A DNA stretch of 64,000 nucleotides, taken from an uncultured Sutterella sp. GTDB taxonomy: Bacteria > Pseudomonadota > Gammaproteobacteria > Burkholderiales > Burkholderiaceae_F. Positions 8,393 through 17,383 of this stretch are shown here, one piece after another; position 1 is the stretch's first letter; the number at the start of each line of letters is the position of its first letter. Position numbers and translations under genes: made by a program. The stretch spans positions 47,996 to 111,995 of the forward strand of contig UQTE01000005.1 in assembly GCA_900543805.1 (NCBI GenBank). Direction: 5' to 3'. Below the pieces are notes generated by a model, which was given only the letters and a program-made list of their open reading frames with translations, was not told the DNA's origin and made no database searches.

Positions 8393-9574
8393 TCAGAAGA
8401 GGTTCACGAAGAGGCCCGCGATGATGACGGACGTGATCGTGACGGTCGAGAAGCCGCCCACGATCATCGAGGGGAACATGTGGGCCATGAGGTATTCGCG
8501 TTCGTCTTCGGTCGCGGCCATTTCCTTGCACATCGATTCGGTGATGATGGCGTTGAAGGGGAAGCCGTAGAGGGCCGTGAGGCAGTTGCCGAAGCCGAGC
8601 CAGATCGAAATCTTGAGGGCGCGCGCGACGAAGTAGGCGACGACGAACATGCCGATCAGACCGATGATGATCAGAACGAACATCGGGACGATGATCGAGA
8701 CGAGCATTTCGGGCGTGCAGGCCTTCAGACCGTCGAAGATGAACATCATGAGTGCAAAGAGCATGATCTGGTAGGAATTCGCCTTCGTAAGGATGTTGGG
8801 TTCGAGGAACCCGAGTCGGCAGAAGACGACGCCCAGAACCAGACACCAGATGGCGCCCGAAATGCCGGTCCAGCCGCCCACGAGCATGGCGAGCCACGTG
8901 ACGATGCCGAGCTTCATGAGCATGACGACGGGACTGTTCCAGGATTCGGGGAGATGAAGAATGCCGTGCGTCTGTTCGTCGGGGAGTTTCGTCACGTCGA
9001 GCATCGGGCCGTTGGCGGCGTGGGTCTTGCTGCTGCGATACTTTTCAAGAAGCAGGGCGCCTTCGCGCTTGAGCACAATGGCGGTGAGGGGATAGCCCGC
9101 GAAACCCTGGATGCAGTACATGGAAATCGCAAAGACGGCGGCCGTGGTGAGGCCCGCCTCCTGAGCGGCCGTCTGCATCATCGTGGCGGCGACGATCCCG
9201 CCCGTGAGCGGCGGCAGACCCGCGATGATGAGTTCGCGTTCCATGAAGAAGGGGCACACGAAGTAGGCGAGGCCGCACATGCCAGCGAGCCCGAGGACGC
9301 ACAAGACGACGGTGCGCCACTGGGCGAGAAGCGTTTCGAGACTGATCATCGTCCCCATGTGGGTGATGATGAGCATCATCGCGAGGGTGTTGCCGAACGG
9401 CATCAGGTGGGCTTCGGTGACGAGTTCCTTGGGGATGACCGTCCAGTAGCCGATGAGGAGGACGACGGCGGAAACGAAGACGGACGGCACCCACGCCTTT
9501 GTGAGTTTCGCTACGATTTCGCCGATGAGGACGACGGCGCCGCAGATGATGAATGCGGCCATGAAGTTGTACAT
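8393..9574 (-). CDS. Polytopic membrane transporter, family uncertain (possibly Na+/carboxylate or glutamate symporter type)
   Basis: This 393-residue inner-membrane protein has about ten hydrophobic segments. A glycine-rich stretch (PPLTGGIVAATMMQTAAQEAG, about residues 121-141) in the first half and a second conserved stretch, IWLGFGNCLTALYGFP, near the end resemble inverted-repeat carboxylate or glutamate carriers. I could not assign it firmly to one family. It precedes the M20 amidohydrolase gene in the same operon, so uptake of an N-acylated or peptide-like compound is the likely role. A possible -10 (TATAGT) lies near 9658-9663 on the minus strand. Confidence 0.7.
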   Translation of the reverse strand: MYNFMAAFIICGAVVLIGEIVAKLTKAWVPSVFVSAVVLLIGYWTVIPKELVTEAHLMPFGNTLAMMLIITHMGTMISLETLLAQWRTVVLCVLGLAGMCGLAYFVCPFFMERELIIAGLPPLTGGIVAATMMQTAAQEAGLTTAAVFAISMYCIQGFAGYPLTAIVLKREGALLLEKYRSSKTHAANGPMLDVTKLPDEQTHGILHLPESWNSPVVMLMKLGIVTWLAMLVGGWTGISGAIWCLVLGVVFCRLGFLEPNILTKANSYQIMLFALMMFIFDGLKACTPEMLVSIIVPMFVLIIIGLIGMFVVAYFVARALKISIWLGFGNCLTALYGFPFNAIITESMCKEMAATEDEREYLMAHMFPSMIVGGFSTVTITSVIIAGLFVNLF

Positions 9575-9843
9575 GATGGGAAGTCCTTGAGGGGTGAGTC
9601 GGACGCGCTCTTATTCGACCTCTCCGACGAAGAGGAGAAAACGGCGCGTATTTCCTCACTATAGGGCGCCCCGATTTTCTTGACCTAGTGCGAATGCCTT
9701 ACGTCTCTTGCGTTCGGATTGGAGAAGCGAAATTTTCTTTTTTGCAGACAGAGACCGACTGCGGGAGGAATCGATTTTCTCCTTGCCTGAGAGGAGGGAA
9801 GGTCGGATCCGGGCGGATCTTGAGCGAGACGAAGAAAACAAAC

Positions 9844-9867
9844 GGCACCCGTTCGAAACCGGGTGCC
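9844..9867 (-). terminator. Intrinsic terminator downstream of yajQ
   Basis: An 8-bp perfect stem (GGCACCCG/CGGGTGCC, 8-nt loop) is followed on the minus strand by the T-rich run GTTTGTTTTCTTCG. It lies 58 bp past the yajQ stop. Confidence 0.8.
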
Positions 9868-9894
9868 GAAGGAGGCCGCACTGTGGCAGGACTG

Positions 9895-9923
9895 CATGTC
9901 GGAAGGCCGGACCTTCCGACATG
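9895..9923 (-). repeat. Perfect 12-bp hairpin directly after the yajQ stop
   Basis: CATGTCGGAAGG pairs perfectly with CCTTCCGACATG around a 5-nt loop, starting one base after the yajQ stop codon. It lacks a T-tract and may protect the 3' end or act together with the terminator at 9844-9867. Confidence 0.7.
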
Positions 9924-9924
9924 A

Positions 9925-10416
9925 TCAATTGCGGAAGTTCCCGAAGGAGAGCGGAGCCTCTTCGATTTCCTTTCGCAAAAGGGCGATGCATTCCTGCAGG
10001 GCGTCGCGCTTGGCGCCCGAGACGCGCACGACGTCGCCCTGAAGCGAAGCGGAGAGCTTCAAGGCTTTGGCGTTCTTGACCGTCGTCTGGATCTTCTTGC
10101 CGAGGTCTTTGTCGATCCCGGACTTCACTACGATCGTCTGCTTCAACTTGTCGCCGCCGATTTTCTCCACGGCTTTCGATTCATCGAGGAAACGCACGTC
10201 GACGCCGCGCTTGGCGAGTTTGCCGATCAGAACGTCGCGGACCTGGCGGAGTTGAAAGTCCGACTCGGCGATGAGCGTGAGTTCGAGATCCTTCTGCTCG
10301 ACGGCCGCGGCTGTGCCGCGGAAGTCGTAGCGCGTGCCGATTTCCTTCTGAGCCTGATCGACGGCGTTCTTGAGTTCGACCGCATCGACCTTGAGTTCCA
10401 CGTCAAAGCTGGGCAT
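9925..10416 (-). CDS. yajQ: YajQ family nucleotide-binding protein
   Basis: This 163-residue cytoplasmic protein begins [11 protein letters not shown] and has the two ferredoxin-like halves of the family (GTRYDFRG near residue 29; a C-terminal part ending at FGNFRN). Members bind nucleotides or RNA, and some bind cyclic di-GMP and act with transcription regulators; which applies here is unknown. The ATG at 10416 is chosen because it gives the normal family start, whereas the longer frame extends into the divergent promoter region of murB. Two hairpins follow its stop. Confidence 0.95.
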   Translation of the reverse strand: MPSFDVELKVDAVELKNAVDQAQKEIGTRYDFRGTAAAVEQKDLELTLIAESDFQLRQVRDVLIGKLAKRGVDVRFLDESKAVEKIGGDKLKQTIVVKSGIDKDLGKKIQTTVKNAKALKLSASLQGDVVRVSGAKRDALQECIALLRKEIEEAPLSFGNFRN

Positions 10417-10534
10417 GTCTTTTCCTTTTCCGTATGTTGCGGGAAGCCCTGATTGTAGCGAAAGCCTCCCTATAATGGTTTTTTGAAGAAACAGAATTCG
10501 GAGCGGCCGGGCCGCTCGCACGGCTGGAGGCCAT

Positions 10535-11566
10535 ATGGCACTGGAAATTTTCCGCGACTATGACTTGACGCATTCCTCGACCTTTCAGACGAAGGCCGCG
10601 GCGGAACGGTTCGTTCGGGTGGAAAACGAAGGGGAACTGCGCGAAGCGCTCGAAAGCGCGAAGGCGGAAAACCTCCCCGTCACGATTCTCGGGGGCGGCT
10701 CCAACACGATCTTCCTCTCGAAGGTTCCGGGACTCGTCGTGAAGCTCGATCTGCGCGGCTTTCTTCTGACGCGCGACGAAGCGACGGGCGACACGCTCCT
10801 CGAAGCGGGAGCGGGGGAGACCCTTGACGACGTGATCGACGCGCTCCTTGACGCGGGCGTCGGGGGCTTGGAAAACCTCGCCGCCATTCCCGGAACGGTC
10901 GGGGGCGCCGTCGTACAGAACGCGGGCGCCTACGGGCTCGAAATGGCCGAACGAATCGAATCCGTCCGCGTACTCCGTCCCGACGGAAGCGTCGTCGACT
11001 ACGGAGTCGCCGACTGCGACTTCGGCTACCGCCACTCGCGCTTCAAGACCGAGGCGGGGAAGGGCGAAGTGATCCTCTCGGCGGTGCTTCGCTTCCCGAA
11101 GGAATGGGTGGCGCGCGTCGACTACAAGGACCTCGAAGCCTACCGCAAGACGCGTCTCGAACCCACGACGCCGCAGACGGTGGCCGCCGCCGTGCGCGCG
11201 GTGCGCGCGGCCAAGCTTCCCGACCCGAAGGAAATCGGCAACGCGGGGTCCTTCTTCAAGAACCCCGTCGCGGAGAAACTCCTCTGGCACCACATCCTCA
11301 CGGAACACCCCGGGATTCCTTCCTATCCCCTCGGCGGGGGGCGCCGCAAGCTAGCCGCCGCTTGGCTCATCGAAGCCGCGGGCTGGAAGGGAGCCGAGCG
11401 GGGCTCGGTGGGCGTCTACAAGCGCCACGCCCTCATTCTCGTGAATCTCGGCGGCGCGACGGGTGAGGACGTCCTGCGCGTGGCCGAAGACATCCGCTCG
11501 GACGTCGAGGATCGCTTCGGCCTCCGGCTCGAACTCGAACCCGTCGTGGTCGGCGAAAAGACCTGA
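10535..11566 (+). CDS. murB: UDP-N-acetylenolpyruvoylglucosamine reductase
   Basis: This 343-residue FAD enzyme reduces UDP-N-acetylglucosamine enolpyruvate to UDP-MurNAc with NADPH, the second step of peptidoglycan precursor synthesis. The FAD-binding motif GGGSNTIF lies near residue 53, with [16 protein letters not shown] following and [10 protein letters not shown] near residue 236. The long form without an internal deletion matches type I MurB. A CCTATAATGG sequence about 65 bp upstream provides a -10. A strong terminator follows, so it is probably monocistronic. Confidence 0.96.
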   Translation: MALEIFRDYDLTHSSTFQTKAAAERFVRVENEGELREALESAKAENLPVTILGGGSNTIFLSKVPGLVVKLDLRGFLLTRDEATGDTLLEAGAGETLDDVIDALLDAGVGGLENLAAIPGTVGGAVVQNAGAYGLEMAERIESVRVLRPDGSVVDYGVADCDFGYRHSRFKTEAGKGEVILSAVLRFPKEWVARVDYKDLEAYRKTRLEPTTPQTVAAAVRAVRAAKLPDPKEIGNAGSFFKNPVAEKLLWHHILTEHPGIPSYPLGGGRRKLAAAWLIEAAGWKGAERGSVGVYKRHALILVNLGGATGEDVLRVAEDIRSDVEDRFGLRLELEPVVVGEKT

Positions 11567-11585
11567 GAACGGAACGCTAAGACGC

Positions 11586-11622
11586 AAAAAACCCCGCTCG
11601 TCTCGCAACGGCGGGGTTTTTC
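11586..11622. terminator. Bidirectional terminator between murB and rpsT
   Basis: AAAAAACCCCGC and GCGGGGTTTTTT form a GC stem flanked by A and T runs, 20 bp after murB and 46 bp from the end of convergent rpsT, so it can end transcription from both sides. Confidence 0.92.
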
Positions 11623-11667
11623 TTCGCCCGGGGACTCTCGCGTCCCCGAACGCAAAGCATCTCGCAA

Positions 11668-11931
11668 TTAGGCCATGGCCTTGATCGAGGCGCTCAGACG
11701 GCTCTTGTGACGAGCGGCGGCGTTGGCGTGGAGAACGCCCTTGCGAGCCATCGCATCGATCACGGATTCGGCCTTCTTGAAGGCTTCCTGAGCGGCAGCC
11801 TTGTCGCCGGCGACGATGAGCTTGCGCACGGCCTTGATGGCGGTGCGGAACTGGCTGCGCTGAGCCGAGAGGTGCAGGTTACGCGCAACGATCTGACGGG
11901 CGCGCTTACGAGCTTGCTTGGTATTAGCCAT
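11668..11931 (-). CDS. rpsT: 30S ribosomal protein S20
   Basis: This 87-residue basic protein starts [13 protein letters not shown] and ends SASIKAMA, the complete S20 form. It binds 16S rRNA in the small subunit. AAGGAC lies 9 bp upstream of the ATG. It faces murB across a shared terminator and diverges from murJ, the usual neighbour of rpsT in many betaproteobacteria. Confidence 0.98.
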   Translation of the reverse strand: MANTKQARKRARQIVARNLHLSAQRSQFRTAIKAVRKLIVAGDKAAAQEAFKKAESVIDAMARKGVLHANAAARHKSRLSASIKAMA

Positions 11932-12367
11932 TTGTGAATGTCCTTAGCAAATGGAGTCGGTCGGCAGAAGAGACTCGTCAACCGCCGAGAGCTCCTTACA
12001 CGCGAGCGGGGCTCGCTTGAAGTGAAGTCTTTTTTTCGAAAAAAATCTTATTCGGGTCCGTCAAAGGCTCCGGACGGGCTGAAAACCAAACCGAGGCGGG
12101 CGTTCGCGAGAGTTACGCCCATAGTTGCCCAAGACACGTTGGCCGAGTTTTGCAAATCCCGCAGGACCGTCTTCCGTAGAAGCGTCCGGACGCGTTACAC
12201 TTTGCGGATTCCGAAAAGTCCTAAACTATAACAATTTTCCGATCAAAAAACAAACGGAAGGCAGGAAAAATTGTGCGCTTCGGCGACGAAGCCGCGATTC
12301 GTCCGGACGGCAGGGGATTGAGCCCGGCCGCTTTCGCCTCCGACCGCTCCCAAGGGATGCCGCACCG
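11932..12367. promoter_or_regulatory. Divergent promoter region of rpsT and murJ
   Basis: This 436-bp gap separates divergent genes. It contains a 16-bp perfect palindrome of seven T, CG and seven A (12030-12045) on the rpsT side. A TATAAC at 12227-12232 with TTTGCG/TTGCGG about 19-20 bp upstream is a weak promoter candidate for murJ, giving a leader of about 130 nt. No coding sequence is supported; the in-frame extension of murJ up to 12125 has no family similarity. Confidence 0.5.
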
Positions 12368-13918
12368 ATGTCTTTACTCCGCTCCGCGCTCACCGTCTCC
12401 GGCCTCACGCTCGTGAGCCGCATCACGGGCGTGATCCGCGACATGCTGATCGCCCGCTACTTCGGCGCGACCGCCGCGACGGACGCCTTCTACGTGGCCT
12501 TTCGTCTGCCGAACATGCTGCGCCGTCTCTTTGCCGAAGGCGCCTTTCAGCAGGCCTTCGTTCCGATGCTCTCGGACGTGCGCGAGCGAAACGCTCCCGA
12601 GCGCACGCAGAGCTTTTTGGAGCACGTCTTCACGATCCTCGGCGTCGCCGTCTTCGCGGCGAGCGTGCTCGGCGTCCTCGCCGCGCCCTTGCTCGTCCTC
12701 GCGATCGCGGGCGGCATGCGCTCCGACCCCGAAGCCTTCGATCTCGCCGTGGCGCTTACGCGATGGATGTTCCCCTACATCGCGTTCATGAGTCTCGTGG
12801 CGCTCGCCGCGTCGATCCTGAACACGATGAAACGCTTCGCGATCCCCGCGGCGACGCCGATTTTGCTGAACTTGAGTTTCATCGGCGCGACGATTTTGCT
12901 CACCCCGTACTTTGACGAGCCCATCTGGGCCTTGGCCGCTGCCGTCTTGATTGGAGGCGTTTTGCAGTTGGGCGCCCAGATTGCGGCGCTCGCGAAGCTC
13001 GGCTGCGTCCTGCGCCCGCGGGGAATCCGTGCTTCGCTTGCCGACGCGGACGTGCGGAAGGTTTTGTCCCTCATGCTTCCCGCGCTCTTTGGGGTGGGCG
13101 TGGCGCAGCTCTCCATTCTCATCAACACGAACATCGCCTCGCATTTGGGACACGGGGCCGTGACCTGGCTCAACTACGCCGACCGCCTCATGGAATTTCC
13201 GACGGCGCTCTTGGGCGTCGCGCTCGGAACGGTTCTTTTGCCGGGTCTTTCCGCCGCGCACGCAAGGGGCGATGCCCAGCGCTACAACGCACTGCTCGAT
13301 CACGGGCTTCGCCTCGTCGTTCTCGTCGGGATTCCCGCGGCGCTCGGGCTCTGGCTCACGTCCGAAGCGCTCGTCGCTTTCCTATTTCAGGGAAAGAACT
13401 TTTCGGCCGCCGACGTCGCTGAGACGGCGAGGGCAGTGGTGGGATACGCCGTCGGGCTCATCGGGCTCATCACCCTCAAGATCGCGGCGCCCGCCTTCTA
13501 CGCGAGAAAGGACATCCGCACGCCCGTGCGCATCGCTTTTCTGAGCCTCGTCGTCGTGCAGCTTCTGAACCTCGCGACCGTGCCGCTCTTCGATCAGGCG
13601 GGTTTGGCGCTCTCGGTGGGCTTGGGTAGTTGCGTCAACGCGGGGTCGCTTCTTCTCATTCTCGGGCGCCGCGGGATCTATCGTCCCCGTGCGGGCTGGG
13701 GAAAGTTCCTTTTGCAGGTGGCGGCGGGGTCGCTCGTCATGGCGGCGGGCCTCTGGTTTGCTCAGCGGGGCGTCTCCTGGACGGCGCTCGCCTGGCCCGT
13801 GCGCGCGGCCGGAACGCTCGGACTCGTTGCGGGCGCCGCGGTCGTCTACTTCCTTGTCATGACGCTTTTCGGCTGGCGCCTGCGCGATCTGCGTCCCGCG
13901 CCCGAAGCCAAGGACTGA
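12368..13918 (+). CDS. murJ: Lipid II flippase MurJ
   Basis: This 516-residue inner-membrane protein of the MOP/MVF group moves lipid II across the membrane for peptidoglycan assembly. It begins MSLLRSALTVSGLTLVSRITGVIRD and continues with the conserved DAFYVAFRLPNMLRRLFAEGAFQQAFVP, including the arginines of the substrate cavity. About 14 membrane segments follow, and the length is normal. The ATG at 12368 gives the family N-terminus. A terminator follows. Confidence 0.96.
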   Translation: MSLLRSALTVSGLTLVSRITGVIRDMLIARYFGATAATDAFYVAFRLPNMLRRLFAEGAFQQAFVPMLSDVRERNAPERTQSFLEHVFTILGVAVFAASVLGVLAAPLLVLAIAGGMRSDPEAFDLAVALTRWMFPYIAFMSLVALAASILNTMKRFAIPAATPILLNLSFIGATILLTPYFDEPIWALAAAVLIGGVLQLGAQIAALAKLGCVLRPRGIRASLADADVRKVLSLMLPALFGVGVAQLSILINTNIASHLGHGAVTWLNYADRLMEFPTALLGVALGTVLLPGLSAAHARGDAQRYNALLDHGLRLVVLVGIPAALGLWLTSEALVAFLFQGKNFSAADVAETARAVVGYAVGLIGLITLKIAAPAFYARKDIRTPVRIAFLSLVVVQLLNLATVPLFDQAGLALSVGLGSCVNAGSLLLILGRRGIYRPRAGWGKFLLQVAAGSLVMAAGLWFAQRGVSWTALAWPVRAAGTLGLVAGAAVVYFLVMTLFGWRLRDLRPAPEAKD

Positions 13919-13951
13919 CCGAAACCTCTGGTCGGGAACGCCGAAACGACG

Positions 13952-13990
13952 ACGCCCGCGCGCGGCCTTCGGGGCCGCTCACGCGGGCGT
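13952..13990 (+). terminator. Terminator after murJ
   Basis: ACGCCCGCG pairs with CGCGGGCGT around an inner GGCC-TTCG-GGCC hairpin, followed by TTTGCTTTC. It also lies next to the end of the convergent small gene at 14016. Confidence 0.75.
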
Positions 13991-14015
13991 TTGCTTTCGG
14001 AAAAAGCGGTTTTCT

Positions 14016-14312
14016 TCAGTTCTTCGGTTCAAAGTCGACCATGGCTTCGAGTTCGTCCAGCGTCGCAAAAGGCATGATTTCGGGCCAGGCGATGAGCTCG
14101 TCCTCGGTGAGCGCTTCGAGCGCAAGCGGTCCGAGTTCGCGGGTGTTGACCGCGTAGTTGAGTTTCGCGTAGACGTGCACGAGGTCGTGAGTGACGATAT
14201 GCTCTGCGTCTTTTTCTCCGCCGTCCGTCTCCAGACGGTCGATCGCGCGCTGCAGTTCTTCCGCGGCGTCCGCAAGCGTGGCTTTGAGCCATTCGATGTC
14301 GATGTTGCCCAT
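14016..14312 (-). CDS. Small acidic protein of unknown function
   Basis: This 98-residue protein starts MGNIDIEWLKATLADAA at the ATG at 14312. AGGACAC about 13 bp upstream is a moderate ribosome binding site. It is strongly acidic and mostly helical: a first helix (LADAAEELQRAIDRLE), then THDLVHVYAKLNYAVN and an acidic tail ending DFEPKN. There is no signal or membrane segment, so it is probably cytoplasmic. I do not recognise the family. The longer frame to 14441 is disfavoured because its extra residues are basic and of low quality. It stands alone, convergent with murJ and divergent from brnQ. Confidence 0.65.
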   Translation of the reverse strand: MGNIDIEWLKATLADAAEELQRAIDRLETDGGEKDAEHIVTHDLVHVYAKLNYAVNTRELGPLALEALTEDELIAWPEIMPFATLDELEAMVDFEPKN

Positions 14313-14589
14313 CTTGTCCGTGTCCTGAAAAAAAAGCGTGTTGTCAAAAACGAGCCGTTTCCGTAAGTGTAGCGCACGGCAAGTCATTGTCGCACTTGCT
14401 TTCGAGACGGGAGGGCCTCGGGAAGCGGTAAAAACCGACAATTCGCGCGTCCCCTCCCGAGGAACCGGCGCAAAGTCTGCTATTGTTCTTCCTCCTCATC
14501 CTTTTTCGCGGTTTCGTTCGACGACCGTCCGAACGTTGCCGCGTTTTTGTCTTTCCCTATCCTGCAGTTCACAATAAGAACGAAACCTC

Positions 14590-15951
14590 ATGCAAGAAAT
14601 CTCCTCCCTGCGTTTTTCCCAGCGGCTCCTCGTCGGCCTGACGCTTTTTTCCATGTTCTTCGGAGCAGGGAACCTCATTTTCCCGCCTTTTCTCGGCGTG
14701 CAGGCGGGTGTCGACATGCCCGCGGCGCTTGCGGGCTTTCTCGTCACCGCCGTCGGCTTTCCCATCCTCGGCGTCATGGCGGTGGCGGAGTCGGGGGGAC
14801 TCACGGCGCTCGCCTCCCGCGTTAACGCGCGCTTTGCGTTTCTCTTTACGCTCCTCATCTATCTTTCGATCGGACCGTGCCTGGCAATTCCCCGCACGGC
14901 GAGCACGTCCTTTGAGATGGTGATGCGCCCGGCGCTCGAGGGCGCCGGACTTCTGGATGCGGCGTTCGGGGGCTTTTCCGCCCTGGGCCTCGCACAGTTT
15001 GTCTACTCGATTCTCTTTTTCGCGCTCGCCTACGCGGTGGCGCTCAACCCGGAAAAACTCACGCAGCGGCTCGGAAAGTTCCTCTGTCCGACGCTCATCG
15101 TCCTCATTGCGCTTCTTTTTCTCGGCATTTGCCTTCATCCTCTCGGCGACGCGGCGGCACCGACGGGCGCTTACGCGCAGGGCGCCTTTGCGACGGGCTT
15201 CATCGAGGGCTATCAGACGATGGACACGATCGCGGCGCTCAATTTCGGTCTCGTGATCGCCATGAACATCCGCGCATTCGGGATCCGCTCCGAAGGCACG
15301 GTCGTGAAGGAAACGGTCTTTGCGGGGGCGATTGCCGCCTGCGTCTTCTTCGCGGTCTACGGCGCGCTCGCCGTGATCGGAGCGGAGGCGGGCGGGGCAT
15401 ACTCGTCCATGGAAAACGGCGCGCAGACGCTCACGCTCGTCGCTTCCGACCTCTTCGGGCCCGTCGGGACGGTCCTCATGGGACTCATCTTTTTCATCGC
15501 CTGCTTCAACACCTGCGTAGGATTGATTTCCTGTTGCGCCAACTACTTCTCCGAGACCTTTCCGGTCCTCGGCTACCGCGGTTGGGCCAAGGTCTTCGCG
15601 TTTGCGAGCATGGTGATCGCCAACGCGGGACTCACGCTCATCCTCAAATTCTCGGTGCCGCTTCTCGTCGCGATCTACCCCGTCGCGATCGTCCTCATCG
15701 TGCTCGGCCTTCTGTCGCTCGCCTCAAAGCGCCTTCTCACGCTGAAGGCCCTCTATCCCGCGGCCGTCGTCGCAACGGGGATCTTTTCGGTCCTCGCGGG
15801 CGTCGAAGCCTTCGGCGTGCGCGTGCCGGGACTCTCGGATTTTGCCGACGAGCTTCCCTTCGCGGCGAACGGGCTCGAGTGGATCGTGCCGGCCCTCGTC
15901 GGCGCGGCGCTCGGCGTCCTTCTTTCGGTTTTCGGCGCGAAGCGCGCGTAA
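14590..15951 (+). CDS. brnQ: Branched-chain amino acid carrier, BrnQ/LIVCS family (copy 1)
   Basis: This 453-residue inner-membrane protein has about 12 hydrophobic segments and the family N-terminus LTLFSMFFGAGNLIFPP (about residues 17-33), followed by PRTASTSFEMV and a GYQTMDTIAALNFG segment. LIVCS carriers import leucine, isoleucine or valine with a cation. A second, diverged copy lies at 61475-62809. It appears monocistronic and a terminator follows it. Confidence 0.93.
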   Translation: MQEISSLRFSQRLLVGLTLFSMFFGAGNLIFPPFLGVQAGVDMPAALAGFLVTAVGFPILGVMAVAESGGLTALASRVNARFAFLFTLLIYLSIGPCLAIPRTASTSFEMVMRPALEGAGLLDAAFGGFSALGLAQFVYSILFFALAYAVALNPEKLTQRLGKFLCPTLIVLIALLFLGICLHPLGDAAAPTGAYAQGAFATGFIEGYQTMDTIAALNFGLVIAMNIRAFGIRSEGTVVKETVFAGAIAACVFFAVYGALAVIGAEAGGAYSSMENGAQTLTLVASDLFGPVGTVLMGLIFFIACFNTCVGLISCCANYFSETFPVLGYRGWAKVFAFASMVIANAGLTLILKFSVPLLVAIYPVAIVLIVLGLLSLASKRLLTLKALYPAAVVATGIFSVLAGVEAFGVRVPGLSDFADELPFAANGLEWIVPALVGAALGVLLSVFGAKRA

Positions 15952-16002
15952 GGTCGAGGGCCGGCGCACCCCTGCGGGGACGCCCTCCAACCCGCTTTCC
16001 GC

Positions 16003-16036
16003 AAAGGGGCGGCGTCTTGATGGGCGCCGCCCCTTT
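16003..16036 (+). terminator. Terminator after brnQ copy 1
   Basis: AAAGGGGCGGCG pairs with CGCCGCCCCTTT around a 10-nt loop and is followed by GTCCTTC. The long stem supports a terminator about 50 bp after the gene. Confidence 0.75.
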
Positions 16037-16147
16037 GTCCTTCGGGAGAAGGGCAAACAATCGGAAATCTCGGCTTAAGGTTGCCGCTCTACACTTCTTA
16101 AGTTCAACCTAAGGCCACGTGCCCGGCAACGCAAAATAAGGACCATC

Positions 16148-17251
16148 ATGCCGCAGAGCAAAACCAATCCCGACCGCGCGCGCAAACTGAAGAAGCGCCG
16201 CGCCCGCAACGAAGCCAAGACGGGCTACACCTACATGCTCGACGTCCTTCGCGAGTCGCTCAACAACCGTTTCTACGAAGAACAGGGCTTCCCGCACCTC
16301 GAAATCCTCGCGCAGAACATGCAGGGCTGCGAAGTGCAGCATCAGGACCTCTCCGACTACATGCAGCTCCAGGACATGTTCATCGGGTTCTCCTACGCGC
16401 TCTCCAATGCGATTTCGCGCTCGAGCCGTCTCTCGATGATCGAGCGGGAAGACCACGTCGCGGGCGTCGCGTATGCGCTTGCCGCGACGCTTCTCGACAT
16501 GCGCGCGGATCTGCGGGACGACTCGGGCTGGATGGGCTCGGGCGTCGTCGAGGCGATCCGCGACAACTGGGCGCGCGCCAAATTCACGCAGGCGGGCATC
16601 CCCGAACAGGTGGCGATTCTCGGACGCCGCGACCTGTGCTGTCTCTTCGCGATCGACTTCGTGATGAGCTTCCTCGACATGACGGGCGAAATCGCCCAAT
16701 ATGGTCCGGAAAACCTCATTTCGGTCACGAACTGCAAGGACGCCCTCATCACCGCCTACACGGGCTTCGTTACGTCGAACCTGTCGCTCGTCAACAAGGA
16801 GCTTCTTGATTTCGACAAGGTGTTGGCCGACAACGCCGTGACGGAAGAATTCCTGCGCGACTATCCCGACTGGAAGCCCGAAGCGGCCGACGCCTTCAAC
16901 ATGAACCTCGTCGGCTTCAATTCGGTCGACGAAGCCGACGCAGCCTTCATGCAGGAACTCCTCAACAACGCCCACTTCATGAGCGACATGCGCACGCTCT
17001 ACCTCGCCGACGGTGCCGACGCCGTGCCGCAGGGCCTGCGTGAGGAAACCGTGATGGGCTACGTCCTTCGCGACGGTCGCCGCTGCAAGAAGGCCTTCGC
17101 CGAAGGGCGCGATCCGACGGAAGAGGAAATGGACCGGGACGCCGAAGTCGCCAACGCCATCATCATGCAGATGGTGCAGGCGGCGCAGCGCGAATTCAAG
17201 GAAGCCGCGCCCGAAACGCCCGCCGAAGAAAAATCGGAAGCGAAGAACTGA
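16148..17251 (+). CDS. Conserved-looking cytoplasmic protein of unknown function (367 aa)
   Basis: The gene has a good ribosome site (AAGGACC before the ATG), normal codon use and a terminator-like hairpin after it, so it is a real gene, but I do not recognise the family. The N-terminus is very basic (DRARKLKKRRARNEAK) and could bind nucleic acid. The rest is acidic and mostly helical, with no signal peptide or transmembrane segment. It has a CCLFAIDFVMSFLDMTGEI stretch near residue 163 and an acidic low-complexity tail (about residues 349-367). It precedes a LysR-type regulator by 133 bp but is separated from it by a hairpin, so co-transcription is doubtful. Confidence 0.8.
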   Translation: MPQSKTNPDRARKLKKRRARNEAKTGYTYMLDVLRESLNNRFYEEQGFPHLEILAQNMQGCEVQHQDLSDYMQLQDMFIGFSYALSNAISRSSRLSMIEREDHVAGVAYALAATLLDMRADLRDDSGWMGSGVVEAIRDNWARAKFTQAGIPEQVAILGRRDLCCLFAIDFVMSFLDMTGEIAQYGPENLISVTNCKDALITAYTGFVTSNLSLVNKELLDFDKVLADNAVTEEFLRDYPDWKPEAADAFNMNLVGFNSVDEADAAFMQELLNNAHFMSDMRTLYLADGADAVPQGLREETVMGYVLRDGRRCKKAFAEGRDPTEEEMDRDAEVANAIIMQMVQAAQREFKEAAPETPAEEKSEAKN

Positions 17252-17383
17252 GGTTCGGAAAAACTGAAGCCGATGCGCCTTGCGGGACCTCCCATGCGCA
17301 TCGGTCGGTGGAGTATCCTTAAAGACGAAGGCCGTCTCGAAAGGGCGGCGCTTCGTTTTCTTTTATTCGAGGGGAGTGCCGGA

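Larger units (their letters stand above)
9575..9924. other. Intergenic region: transporter promoter side and yajQ terminator side
   Basis: No coding potential is convincing in this 350-bp gap. The part near 9575-9700 should hold the promoter and 5' leader of the minus-strand transporter gene; only a -10-like TATAGT at 9658-9663 stands out. The other end holds the two yajQ hairpins listed separately. Nothing else is supported. Confidence 0.6.
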
